A stretch of 64,000 bases of DNA, taken from positions 434,001 through 498,000 of the forward strand of contig JBAMDO010000066.1 of NCBI GenBank assembly GCA_037074765.1, written 5' to 3'. This document shows positions 1 through 13,139 of this stretch, piece after piece. Each line of letters starts with the position of its first letter. Position 1 is the first letter of the stretch. This stretch comes from Mansonella perstans. Its lineage: Eukaryota > Nematoda > Chromadorea > Rhabditida > Onchocercidae. The position numbers were made by a program, and so were the translations under genes. The notes beneath the pieces were generated by a model. That model ran no database searches, was not told where the DNA came from, and saw nothing but the letters and a program-made list of their open reading frames with translations.

Positions 1-3000
1 TCATTATGTTCAAACATTAGTTCCGGATCCCATATTACCGAATATTCATCACCATCTAAGTCTGAACCTGAATTATGATAACTATTACTAAAATAAAATG
101 AGATATTACAGATGGCATCGAATTAAAACAACAAACCAGCCATTTCATCTGGATGCGGTCTTGGTCCATGCTGCGGGAAAACGATGACGTCTACTAAATG
201 ATGCAATTCAGGAATATCAATTGCTTCAAATACCCGTACATCACCAGCAACAATACATGGGTTTTTCGTTATCATAACTTTACCTGACAAAAACACTGAT
301 GAAGGAAATAAACTAGGAAAAGAATAAAATTTTTTCAAATAAAATCTCCAAATATAATACTTATGCTTTGATAAATTGCCGGATTCACCAGTTAAGATAA
401 TTTTTGCAGCAGATTTGGATGGTGTTTTAAGCCAAATATTTTTCGTGAACTGCACAAAAATTTGACCCCATTGCAATTGACTCGTTTCGTCCATTACACC
501 GAACATCGAACGACCAAGATGTGGTGGTACTTGAATTTGTATTTTAGCAATCAATTTTTCTAAAATGCAGGAATTTTCAAAGTGTTTAACCAGATATCCC
601 AAATGATCGAAAAATTTCTAATTCAATGGACATACTTAAAGTGCATTTAATGTTTGCTCTCAATAAGCTTCGAAAGAATGGTTCTTGCGTTAAGATAAAA
701 CCGCGTACAAATGTTAGACGTGAAACGTTGATACGCCATGGTAATTCATTAAGTCTTTCACGACATCTGAGAAAAAGAAATTACTCTTTTATATTATTAC
801 ATTGAAAACTTCACATTAAAGTTCTCAATCATTAATGAAATTAGTCCAATTTTTTTTTGCTAGCATGAAATATTTGACAATTTTTGTCTTCAAAACTTAT
901 TTTAGAAAGGGCAATTAGCAACAAACTTTTCTTCGCTCATTAACATATCAGCCAACTGTGTCATCTGCACATCCAACAGGTCATGTATACGTTTTCGAAT
1001 CCGTTTATGGACGGAAAAACCTTGCATCCCACTAACCTATAAAATTATTTTAAGATATCTCTTTATATCACTTTATTAATAAAACTAATTTATTATCAAT
1101 TGTTATTAGCACAGAAAAAAGCTAATTGTATGTGCACAAAAGAAAGTTCCAACAATTTTATGACATATTTATTTAACTTAAAATGACATCTAAAGTTACA
1201 TTGGCTTGTTTTTAGAATAAAAACTTTGTTTTATCAAATAATACCCTATTTGTTTTGATATTTCCAATCCATAATGCAACTGCATAATGTTATATATCAC
1301 ATAAATGTGTAATGCGATCATTCCAAGCATTTGCTTGAGTGATATTTTAATGTCTATCATATTTTAATATAATTAATGAAGCTATGCACAGTTTTAATGT
1401 AATCGTTCATACTTTAATGATTATATAAAACAAATCCATCAACAGCAGTATTTAGTGTTTATTCTATAATTACCTGATCCAAAATAGATATCATTGGGCG
1501 ATTGAGACAAACTGGTGTCGGTGTAGAATACTTCACAATTTCAATGTATTCGTCTCGTGGTGCTTTAAATTTGTCCTGTATTGATGGTTTACTATTATTT
1601 TTTGCATAATTACAACAAAATAAAACTGTTTTTTCTTTAATATAAATTTAATTCTCTCAAAACTAATTAGAACTTATCAAAAGTGAGCATTTCTTGGAGA
1701 GGAATAGAAATTATGAAATAAATGAAAACCGAATAACGGATTACCTGAGATGGACGAAATATAACAGCTAAATCATTTTGTTTATTTGTTATTTTGTTGT
1801 TATCAACTATATTGTTAGCAGCAGCCCAGTATTTGCGTTGATCCAAACTAGGATCCACGGATAGAACTCCTTTAATGCCACGATGGCGAATCTGAATGTT
1901 GCAGACATTAAACTCGAAATTAAAAATAAAATGCTAAATATATTCTTGTATAACTAGAAAATTATCAGTAGGCTAATAAGAGCGAAGTGAAATAGATTCT
2001 GTCAAACTCAACCTGATAACAGCTAGGAACTGATGTACCCAGTCCTACATCTAGAGCTATTTTTTCAGCAAACTCCTTCGACACTTTTCCAACACCATCC
2101 GAAAATATATAACAAGCATGATTTGCATCTCTCCCACCAATGATATCATACGTTTTGTTATATTTATGACGCTTTAATGTTACCGCACACCGCTAAAGAA
2201 AGCAATAACAATAAGCCAAATGAAAGAAATAGCAGTTAATAAAGGATAAGAATATTGTGGAGAAGAAAAGGATAATATTTAATTAATTTTAAAATAAAAA
2301 TAATACTAGATGAAGCGGAAAAAGATTTATTACGATGACCAATTTCTAATAGTTGTTGATCTGATTAGGTCACTTTATGACTTATTTTTATTTTTATTTT
2401 TTATTTGTTAAAGTTCAAATATAATATACAATGTTCAAGCACTCACTTAGCTCTGATGCAATAAATAATTTAGCCTATTCCTGCTACACTTAATTAATCT
2501 AAATTAAGCAATTAATTCAATATCGTGCCTTTGCTTGTGTAAAACATTGCCCCATTCGTGACATCATTTTTGGTATATTACAGCGATCAAACTTTCCTAA
2601 TTGCTCACGGATTTTATTCGCTTGCCCACCTTTTCCATCATCATAAAAGTAACAACCATTATCTCGCATTTGTGAATTTGATGATCCGAGATAAACAAAG
2701 TGTCGGCCTATAACTTTATAAAGTTGCTGCTAATATTCAAAATATGCAAGTAGCAAAACTGACCTTCGACATTAAAATATATCTACACGTTTAAGATCTT
2801 TTACTTTTTTCCGAAGAAAAATGAAAAAAAATGCTAGTCATAAGCAGAAATGTAATGTGTACTGTTAGAAAAGGATGAAAAAAATAACATGTCGATTTAA
2901 TCTTTAAATTTCAGATTCCATCAATATTATCATTTAATATTAAAAACATTTCAAATAATATCAAAAATTTCGAATATTGCTATTGCAGAATTAAATAGAC

Positions 3001-6000
3001 TATTTCGATTTCTCATTTAAAATATTTTTCCAAACAATACTGCCCAATATTAAATAAGACTTTCTCATCCTAACCATTAAAAAACCGCTCAATTTTTTAA
3101 CTAAATTTTTTCCTTCATGTGAAGCAAAGATAAACAAAAAAAGTACCTCCAATATAAATCCCACGTGAAAGTGTATTAAAAGTTGTGGTTTGTATTAGGA
3201 AGAGACCAACAGTATTTAATCTTAATGGTGTACCATCATCATCTCGAAATTGTATCCGCAACGCACCATTTCCATCTTTGTCAAACGTTCGAAGTACTCG
3301 ATTTCCCATTAATAATTCAGGTACTACAAGTAATGCCCTTGTTGGTGTTATGACTATCTAAAAACTTTACAGTTGCTCAATATAAACAAACGAATGAATA
3401 TTTTAACAAGCGAATGTGCTATTTGTGCAATATACTTCATACTAAGTATTGTTATGATACAGTAATTTGCAAAACAAATTTCATTGAATAAATTCTTCCA
3501 TTAATAAGCTAGTTTTGTAACTAGTAATATAGAAATATTTGTTCTTTTTAATTATATAAATCGTTCAAGATTAACCTTTCGTACACGTAGATAGCCTTCC
3601 CGTTTATTTTCCTGATAAATTTCTTCCAAAACATCTTTTTGTCCTAACAAACTATTTCGAATTTTTTGAAATGATGTAAATAAACATGGCACTTGTTTGC
3701 ACTCATCAATCATATTTATCAATCGTTCCAATGCTTCTAATGTTAGCTGCAGGAATAACTGATCAAAATAATTCCTCTCTAACTTTATGAATGATTGTAC
3801 AAACTTTAATGAATGTCTTCTGTCGAATTTAACTTAAAAAAACGAAAAATTTAAATGGCAATTTTGGCCTGTTACAAAATACTGAATTAAAAAAGACAGT
3901 AACATTTGTAATTTTAATTCCTTGTGTATAAACCATACCTCTTCATTATCTTTAAATGTCTGCAAAATCATATCAATAAAAGCATCACGCGTTTTTTTAT
4001 CTATCTAAAAGAAAAGAACTGATTGTAACCAGGAACTTAACTGCGTCCATTGATTAATTGCATTTGAATACTGATTAAAAAAATGAAAAAACTACTTAAT
4101 AACCCTATAAATGTTATTTTTTAGTATCATAAAACCAGTTTATTTGGTGTTAATTGAGAATTTCAATTATTCAAATAATACAGCCAACAGTTGCTGCTAA
4201 CTCAAATCATTTATAAAATATAAAGCGAACTATGTGCATTATATAACCATGCCAAACTTCTATACAAGCATACATGTGTTATTTTGTAATACAAGATATG
4301 CTGAAAAATTTTAGAGTAATTTTTTAAAACAATAAGTGAAATTAAAAATTATCGATAGTTTATTTTTTGCAATAATAAAGCACACAGCCGTATATGAAAA
4401 ACTCTCGAAATGAGTATTCTAGAAGAAAGAAAAAATTAAAAAAAACTTTTGTCATCAGCCAGTTAGCCCTTGTATTTCACTAAATCAAATACTGATTTAA
4501 TTATTAACAAACTCAATTAGATTCATTATTTACCAGTCAGACGGTGCTGTGCTTTTCCAATTCAAATACTGATTGGTTTATTAATTCACTAATTATTTCC
4601 AAGGCAAACTTACCAAAATCTGATCTTTAACAACAGCACCACGTGAAAGTAATGCAGCAATTAAATATTCCAAACCAAATACATCACAATCTCTAATCTT
4701 TTGTTCACATTCAGCATCAACAGGTAGAAATGGTGGTTCATAAGTTCGTTCATTACCAACAATAACTTCATCACCTGCACACGGGCGATGATCGCATCCT
4801 ATGAAACGTACAGGTGCATCCACATAACTGAAGTGACAACTTAATTATTCTATTTTTATGCACAATTAAATAGCAAACAAGAATGAGAGAAAAGAAGAAA
4901 GATAAAAAGTAATATTGAAATTGATAACTGCTGAAAATGAAAAATTTGTTGATTACAAAAAAGAAGGATGAAATACTTACTCTAATATGTTTAAATATCG
5001 GAATTTTAAATTTGAAAATTCGATCGATAATACTGCTCGTGCACGGAACCGACTAAGTAATTGATACAAAGTATTATCCTTCAAAATAATCGTAGAAATT
5101 TTTAAATAACTAAAATTTAAGTAAAATTTATGAAAATTTGTACGAACATAGATTTATAATATTTAAAACTATAAGGCAAAACATTGTTATTGTTATCTGA
5201 AACTAATATGATATAATAGGAATTTTCAGAAATTATCGAATTTCAGAAATCGGAATATTTAAATCTATATTATATTTCTATATATGAACATGTAAAGTTT
5301 CAAGATTACTGGGAAATGTTGTCGTAATTGCAAGCAAAAATATGGGCTTTCATTGATAGCTGCACAATTGTCCTTTCTGTCATCATTGTTTTCTGGAATA
5401 CTCCTAAAAAAAAAATATTTCACTCAAAAGTTCATATTAACTGTTTCCTAATTAGTGGTTTATTTAGCTCTTTAATTGTATTGGATAACTATTGATATGA
5501 TTATAATTAAACGGCCAATTATAAACACTAATCCATTGCAAAAAATATTTCAGAAAATCCCTGTAAATCATTGCATCGAAATGTTTGAATTTTCCTTAAT
5601 ATCAATAATTAAGGAATACTTTCAAAAACGTTTACCTCCATCGATTCCCATCACCACCTCCTCTATCCTCATCTTCATCCGTTTTTCTCTGATACTTCCG
5701 TATTTCGGGCGGATAATTTAAATGAAAATAGATCCGTCGACTATATGAACCATTAGATAATTTGGCTCGTAAATCAACCAGAACACGACGAATTGAAGCA
5801 TATCGTACCTAGCAATCAATTAGTTTGCAAAAATGCTGCTAAAATTAAAGCAATTCCTTAAAAAAATTGAATACTACAAAAATTTCAAGGAAAGCATCAA
5901 TATTTTACAACCTAAATATAATTGTTACCTTTAAGGCAACTGCTGAGCCGGGAATAGAAGTATTTAAAATTTTCCCATTTTCATTATTTTTTGATCGAAA

Positions 6001-9000
6001 TCCACCTAAAATCAATTAGTTACACTCAATAATCGAGTGCCGTTACGGCTGAAAACTTTAAAACTATTGAAAATTAAAACAAAACAAAAGATAATAAATC
6101 TTACTTATGTACGTACCATCTAAAATAGCAAATCGAACAATAAACATATCACGATCATGTTCGAAATCAACAAACATTGGATCAACAATTGTCGGACAAT
6201 TCCGCAGGGCACGTAAAACTTGCAAACTACGCAACTGCTCCAATGGTGTCCCCATGTAAGCTGCACGAGAAAAATGAGATAAAAATCGTCCTTTGAATAA
6301 GCTACCAAAATGAAATGCTTCCAAAGGTATAAACATATGCGCCGAGCTGAAAAATTATTGCAATTGTAAAATGAATAAATCCATATGATACTTATCTTCA
6401 ACTGAAAAGTCTTAAATTCCGAATTTTCTTAGAACATTACCAACAACAACAGCGCCTTAAACATCATTTAGCACCAATCTAACAAACTTTCTTATAATTA
6501 CTATCCTTTTCCTCTCACTGTTCAGTTTCTTGTCAGTTAATAAAATTTCAAAATGAAGTTTGTCATTTTCAAATAATTTTCAAAAGGTTAAATTACTTAA
6601 AAATGCTCATAAAACATACCATTTTTCAGAAGCACCATGCTCCTCATTGTTAACAGGAACTTGGCTGTTCTACTTAGCTCACGTTTCTTTCATGGTCATG
6701 CAAACAGCTTTTATGCTATATAGCCAACCTTAACTAAAGATTAGTTAATACGAAACTGTTCAAACTTACATACAATCTTCTAAGAAGATTTGTTTACTCG
6801 TAGCTTGCAACACAGCATTGCATGGACCGGTAAATTGAAGATTTTGTGTAATTATCTGAAATCGCATCGCAAGTGGAAGTAAATCGAGATGCCAATGCTT
6901 AGATATCACCTAAAAATGGAATTTAAACGAGAATATGGTAAGAATAAACAAATGAACTAATAAGACCTTTTCGCTTTTTCTTGAAATAAATAGGCCATTT
7001 GAAAATTCAAAAGTACAAATTTTTTATTTGCTTCAAAAAATAGCAGAAAAAATGAAGTTAACCTCCAAATTCAATTCAGTCCACGGTTCACCATAATCAC
7101 TGTCACCCATTAACCTCTGAGTTATTGCTCCACGTATTTCAACTCTTTTACCAAACAAATCTTCCCAACCTAATTGCTGCTTAAATCATATCAGTCATTA
7201 CTTTTTTAATACACATGCTAATTATTCATTTGATAACATGAAATTTTCATTATGATAATACAGAAAATACATTTGCATAATCAATTAAAATGAAGAATTT
7301 ATTAAGATAATTTAATCTAAATTTAGCATTGAATTTCATCCTACGGCTATTACTTTTTCTTGAATAAAAATGAAAAAGATGGTAATGTAAGAAATATACT
7401 ACTAAAGTTCTAAAAAATAATAATTTGAAGGAAGAAAAATAAACTGAAAAATTTTTTGTGTTTTTTCAAAGTTACAAAAGGAGTCATCCTGGAGCTTACC
7501 ATTAAACCACCATGTTGATAAGAATGCTCATTATTCTGCTTATCTTATCACTTTAATACATATGTCATCTTTTCAAGCAAAGAATGTATGTAAACATACT
7601 AAAAACCTGAATTATTTTAATGTAATGAATGAAATGAACATTGCATTAAAAATAACTGATAAGAAAGTGTTTAATAAATGCTAGCAATAAAATGACAAAT
7701 AATTACTGATAATTACCAATAAACAAATGAATAATTCATTACCGATAAAGATTCCATCAGTATATTCACAAGTTTCACGTTGCAATCGTTCAAAACAACT
7801 TTTAATTGAGTCGTTTGAAAAATATCTTCATTCCTCAACTCCATCAGTTTCGAGTCTCGCTTGGCCAAACTTTTCTTCCAATTCAAAAAATGATATAATT
7901 TTAAACAATCAAAGATTTTAAACAAAATTATAAAATGAACACAATACTAAATTGATCAAGTAGCAGCACTGAAAATAAAAGTAATAAGGAACTAACGAGA
8001 AATATAAGTGATAAAGTAATCAGATAATTACTGATAAATACCACTGTTAAATGAATTTAATAGTATCTCTATGTCAATCTATTGGAATAGAAAGGAAGGA
8101 ATCATTAACATCTAATATTAAATAATCAGTAATATATATTTATTCAATTAATCAATAAATTCCATTCATAATCAATGATCTTTTTATAATTAGCATCCTT
8201 AATAACAAATTTCATCAATAAATTTCCACTACAATTATGACTACAAAATTTCCAAAAAAAAAAAAAAAAATAAGATATCATTAATTCTATTTAAAAATCA
8301 ACAATATAACAATATAATTTAAATAAATTTATCAATTATTTAATTAAATTTTTAGCAAGTTTTTCACTCATTTAATAAATTGTTTCATTTAACCATCCAA
8401 TAGATTGACATAGCGAAACTGTCACAATAATGTGACAGTGACAATTGGTACCAATTGATACCTTTTTGGCATTTGACCAATTACGAATGTGTTTTTTTCT
8501 TACGTCACTGCCAACGAGCAAACTGAATTCATTAATATCAATAACATGATATTATCAAAATTAATTACAATTAAGTATTGACACCAATAGATGCCATTTG
8601 TATCATTCATTACAATAATTAATCAAACACTCCTAAAAAAAAAAAAAAAAAAAAATGCAAAATAATAACCTAAAATAAAAAAAGGTGAAACACTTCAACA
8701 GGCATAAGAGCGTTTTAGGTGTAAAAATTACACGTTTTTACACGATTATGAAAATATGCAAATTTCTTCCAATCAATCAATAAAGCAAAAGATGAAATTG
8801 AAATTGCATAAGTCTTAGGATAAACTTACCAAAATGTCATACTTCTAAATAGCTAATTCAAAAATTTTATTATTTCTTTAAATTTTTCAACACCATAGAA
8901 TAAGTGATAAAGTTAAACTTTGTTATACTTAATATTCAATTTCTATTAAAAACTATTAAATAGTTTCGTTATGCATCTACATATGATCGTCAAATCATTT

Positions 9001-12000
9001 TTCTTTTTTTAACTTTTACTTAATTTCAATAAAGTTTTCATTAACTACCGTATGCTGCTTTTATCAACTTCACCTTGCTTCTTCTCTGTTAATTGCTGCG
9101 CGAATGTTTTTATTACTTTTTGTTTACTTTTTCTCTTTTCATTTATTGCACAATTTTCTTCCTAATTTCACTTTTTTAAACGATAATTTGTAGTTGGCTT
9201 ATGCTTATGCGACTGTTTATTGTTTATGTTTACTTATCGAAATTACTGTCACAACAAATTTGTCGCATTATTTTTGTCACATTACTTTCTATTGCTGTAT
9301 CATTCATGTGTATATTGCATGCTTTCTCTTCCCACTAAACTCTTTGATTAATCATTTCAAAAGTTTTTTTTTTCACCCATTGCTTCCATTTCCTGCATTT
9401 CATGTCACGTGTGCTTTTTTTATAAACTTTACTTTCTGTCAATTGCTTTGTAACTTTTTATGTCTAACTTTCATCAATGATGCACGTTGTGCTACTTTTT
9501 GCCTTTAATTATTGCATTTCTTTTTTGAGTCATTCCTTTGAGTTTTTTGTTTGTGAACATTATTTATTTTTTCCACTTCATTTTTTAATTTTTTGTTTAT
9601 TTTTTACTTTTAATTATTTTATTTTTACTTCTTAATATCTTTTTTATTTCCAATTTTCCCCAACTTTTACTCATTGTATTTTTTCTTCAAAATTTCTTTA
9701 AAATTCGATTACTTGTATCTCATTTTTTCTAAAAATTTTTTCCGTCCATCTTTCTTTTTCACTCTTTCAACTATTTTCTTTCACATTTTTGATCGTTATA
9801 TGACTGCTTATTAGTAAAATCATTGCACACCTCTATTGATAAGATCACTTTATCTTACGCTATTCCACTTTCAGGCACATACAGTTCTATCAGGGGATCA
9901 AAAGGCTCGTCAATTATTCTGGATTTTCTGATGCATTTTATTTTTATCAACTTTTTATGGAATAATTAAAATAAACAAGAAGAAATTCCCCATTTTGCTT
10001 TAAGTGCTTTAATTATTTAAAATATTCTTTTTATGAATATGATAAATTCAAATTTATTTCTCAGAAAGAATTTCTTTAGCATTTACATAGCATTTACAAT
10101 TTAATTCGTCTTTTTTTCAGTTTTTCACTTCAGTTTACAATTCAATTTTTTCATTTGCATTGCATTTTCAATTTCTTATGCAGTTTCATTTTAGCACTAA
10201 GTAGCATTTTCATTTTTCCCCAACAAAATTCAGGTGACTTTTCAACTTCTTCGTTTTAAGTTATTTTAGAAACACTTATGAAATTGACTTGAAATAGCTC
10301 TGTGGTTTTTTTCTTTAATTTAATATTTACAGCTGTCAGCACATTTATGCACATTTTGATTTCATTCCATTTAAATGTCACAAAAAATTCTGAATGTGAT
10401 TGTTAAGAAGGTTCAAATTGAATTATTCCGCTTTAGTGCAACAGAACCTATGATAGAATTGTTAAAAGATTTTTAATCTAAGTTTGAATATATTTATCGC
10501 ATTTTTCCAAATACAGAACATTGTATTTTGAATATTTACGAATCTATTGTTAATATGTGTTGATATGTTAATAAAATGCACAAAGTTAATTAATACTAAT
10601 TATATTTCACCGAAAAATTACTTTTTTCCCACAGTACCATAAAGTAGTCAATTAGGATATTAAAAAAAAATCAATCAAAAAAAGTAACAAATCTCGTTAT
10701 TACGAATAGTTTCCAAATGTTGATTCTCCGGCAATATAACAAAATGTCATATTTTCATTGAAATTTCGAAATTTTTTAATTTCGGTAAATCAGTGTGCAA
10801 AATCAATATTACATTAAAAATTTACTGCATCTGATAATTGAAATGGCTGTACTTGATAAAATTTTTTCGTTTTTAAAAAAAATTGCAAAATATCATCGGC
10901 ATTTGCTTTATTGCGATTTCTATTTTGCTAAGCAATGATTTAATGAAAATATTACATTTTTTGTCATTTTTCGGAGGAACAAAGATTTCGAAATTATCGT
11001 TATAGCGAAATTTGTTACTATTTTTTGATCGATGCCTTAATTGTAATTAGTTTTAATTTTCTAATTAACTACTTTATTGCGGAACAAAAGAATGAACAGT
11101 TTAAAGAAACACGCACATAGTTCATCTTTCGAAAAAAGAAAACAAACTGAAAAATACTTATATTAAATAAAAATTGTAATTAACAGTAAAGGAAAATTGT
11201 ATATATAACAACAGTAAAAGTATGCAAAAAAATAATTAGAAGAAGATGTAAATTATGAATACTGTTGGCAGTACCGTTCACCCAGATTAGCAGCATCGAT
11301 CCATCTTTTGAAATTTTGCAAATGTTTGGATGTTCGCTTCCTAGAAAATCGTTCTTCCGATGGAAAACCGTGGGCGCGCGTTGCTGTTTCACCGGTTGAA
11401 ATGAAATGTACACGAAATAGTTCAATTTTATTAAGCGAAAATAGTGTTTGTGCATCGACCGAATAATCCATCAGACGTGTTAACGTCGAATAGTCCCGTT
11501 CACCGATTTGAACCGTAAACTGCAATTTTTTTTTCGTTTAAGAAAAATTTATTAAATTGAAACATCTAAAGAAATGAAATTAATTTTATGCGACACTTTT
11601 CATTTTTCAACAAAAAGCAGGGAAATTTCGAGAGCTAATTTAATTTCAGTTTTAATCATTTAATAATTAAAAACATTTCAAGAAGCAAAATACAAAGGTT
11701 TCCAGAAATTTGAACGAATATTTTTTATATCTATCATATTTAATTTTGAATAATCCAATTCGTCACCGATTTCAATTTTAAAAAAAATGAAAGTAAAAAA
11801 GCCAAATTTCATTTCCATGTTAACTTGGCCACAGATACTATTGGCTATATTATACGGAAAATATTATGATTTACAAAACAATTATTTAAGTAAGATAAGG
11901 ATAATGAAGATAATCATGAACAAATGAAATAAATTAATTGCTAAATTAATTAATTGATTTGTTAATTACTGAATTACAACCTCAGTAACATTTGGAAAGA

Positions 12001-13139
12001 ATGTTTTTTGATAGGTCGATGGTACACATTGTACATGTACGGAATCTTCAGCAGCTTGTCCATCCAATGTTTTCAGATAACATTGAAAAGAGTGCCATCG
12101 ATTAAAATCCATACTTGATAAGCCAGCTGTTATTAATTCAACGATGCCCATATCAAGCTGATAATGATAGTGATAAGAGTGATAATAACAATGACAATTG
12201 ATTATTTAAAATAATATTTTTAATTCAAAACTAAGAAAAATTAATTTTTACCGAAACGTTTCGAATTGATGGCGCTAATAATTGTATTGCTTGAAATAAT
12301 TTGCTGATATCTTTTGGTGTCCATCTTTCATGGACAATGAACATGGCGCTATGACTATCCAACCTTAGCAATATTTGCGCACTACGATGACGATAAAAAT
12401 TACCTGAATATGACATTTTTCAAAAACTTAAATTAATTAAAAATCAAAGAGTTAATTTCATGAAAAAATCTAATGTAATTAAATTTTTCTTATAAATACA
12501 CATAATTCTTAGAATTCTAATGAATAATTGCGTGTAATTAACGAAATTTTATAAATCTATAATATAAAACAAATATATTAGCAAACACAGGAGAATTATT
12601 ACTAAATAATTTATTAAATTTCATTGATTGTTTGAGATGAAAATCTTCAAAAGAAAACACTCTAACCGCTACTACTACTTTGTTGGCCTAATATTGATGC
12701 AATATTCCTTCGATCAGAATACAAATAGAGGATATTATTGAAACGATTATCAATTAAACGTTTGAAATTTTTGTTCACACGACGCCATGAATATAAATCA
12801 AATGGTGAACACTGCAGAAATATTGCATTCCTTAAAAAATTTTTGTGTTTTTTATTTCAAACAAAAAAACAATTAAAATTTGAAAAAGAAAAAAAAAATG
12901 AACTGACAAAATTGACATTTTTTAATTGATAAATGAGGTTAATTAATAATATTAAAATAATTTTGAAAAAAGTAAATGAATTTTGAAGATGACCATATTT
13001 CATCTGTAAGTTGACAGCAATTTTCTGGGGAAATTGTTGTTGCTTTTTTCTTTTTCAATGATGAAATTAATGTTTCACCACCGATTCGTCGTTGCAATCG
13101 GTGTACACTGCTCTCGAAAAATTCTTTCAACGATGGCAT
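1..13139 (-). CDS. ego-1/rrf-1: RNA-dependent RNA polymerase, EGO-1/RRF-1 type (3' end outside window)
   Basis: Cellular RdRP that copies target RNA into secondary siRNAs in nematode silencing. Phase-compatible exons: 12994-13139, 12667-12830, 12252-12403, 11981-12157, 11263-11519, 7717-7825, 7063-7176, 6770-6909, 6117-6346, 5929-6005, 5636-5808, 4981-5109, 4614-4827, 3939-4004, 3576-3746, 3147-3357, 2529-2707, 2013-2192, 1745-1891, 1474-1575, 927-1036, 636-766, 137-559, 1-67; about 1289 residues. Family motifs seen: FSDGVGKVS near residue 934, IRHRGIKG near 964, LDQVSGMQ across exons 20-21, FGVMDE in exon 23, and the catalytic loop SDLDGDEY at about 1269-1276. Roughly 300 more residues are expected to the left of the window. 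The start ATG at 13137-13139 directly follows an AG acceptor (tgttttgtag), as in trans-spliced nematode mRNAs; exons further upstream are not excluded. Exon 6 has a poor acceptor, and intron 17 needs a GC donor. The family is certain; the paralogue (EGO-1/RRF-1 rather than RRF-3) is inferred. Confidence 0.9.
7826..11262 (-). other. large fifth intron of the RdRP gene
   Basis: This 3.4-kb gap separates RdRP exons 5 and 6, whereas all other introns of the gene are under about 700 bp. It contains poly(A) runs at about 8260-8270 and 8635-8655. From about 9000 to 10300 the plus strand is markedly T-rich, so the pre-mRNA strand is A-rich. No open frame here shows family motifs or convincing splice boundaries. 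The coding-looking stretch at 7828-7885, just upstream of exon 6, is treated separately as a finding. Confidence 0.6.

Noticed and set aside
2709..2729. Acceptor ttagcag for RdRP exon 17
   Set aside because: It is out of phase with exon 16. The acceptor gttatag at 2708-2709 keeps the frame and gives YIGGRHFVYLG.
9194..9508. 104-codon plus-strand frame rich in Phe, Cys and Leu
   Set aside because: It lies in the T-rich RdRP intron; its hydrophobicity reflects T-rich codons, and it has no start context or family match.
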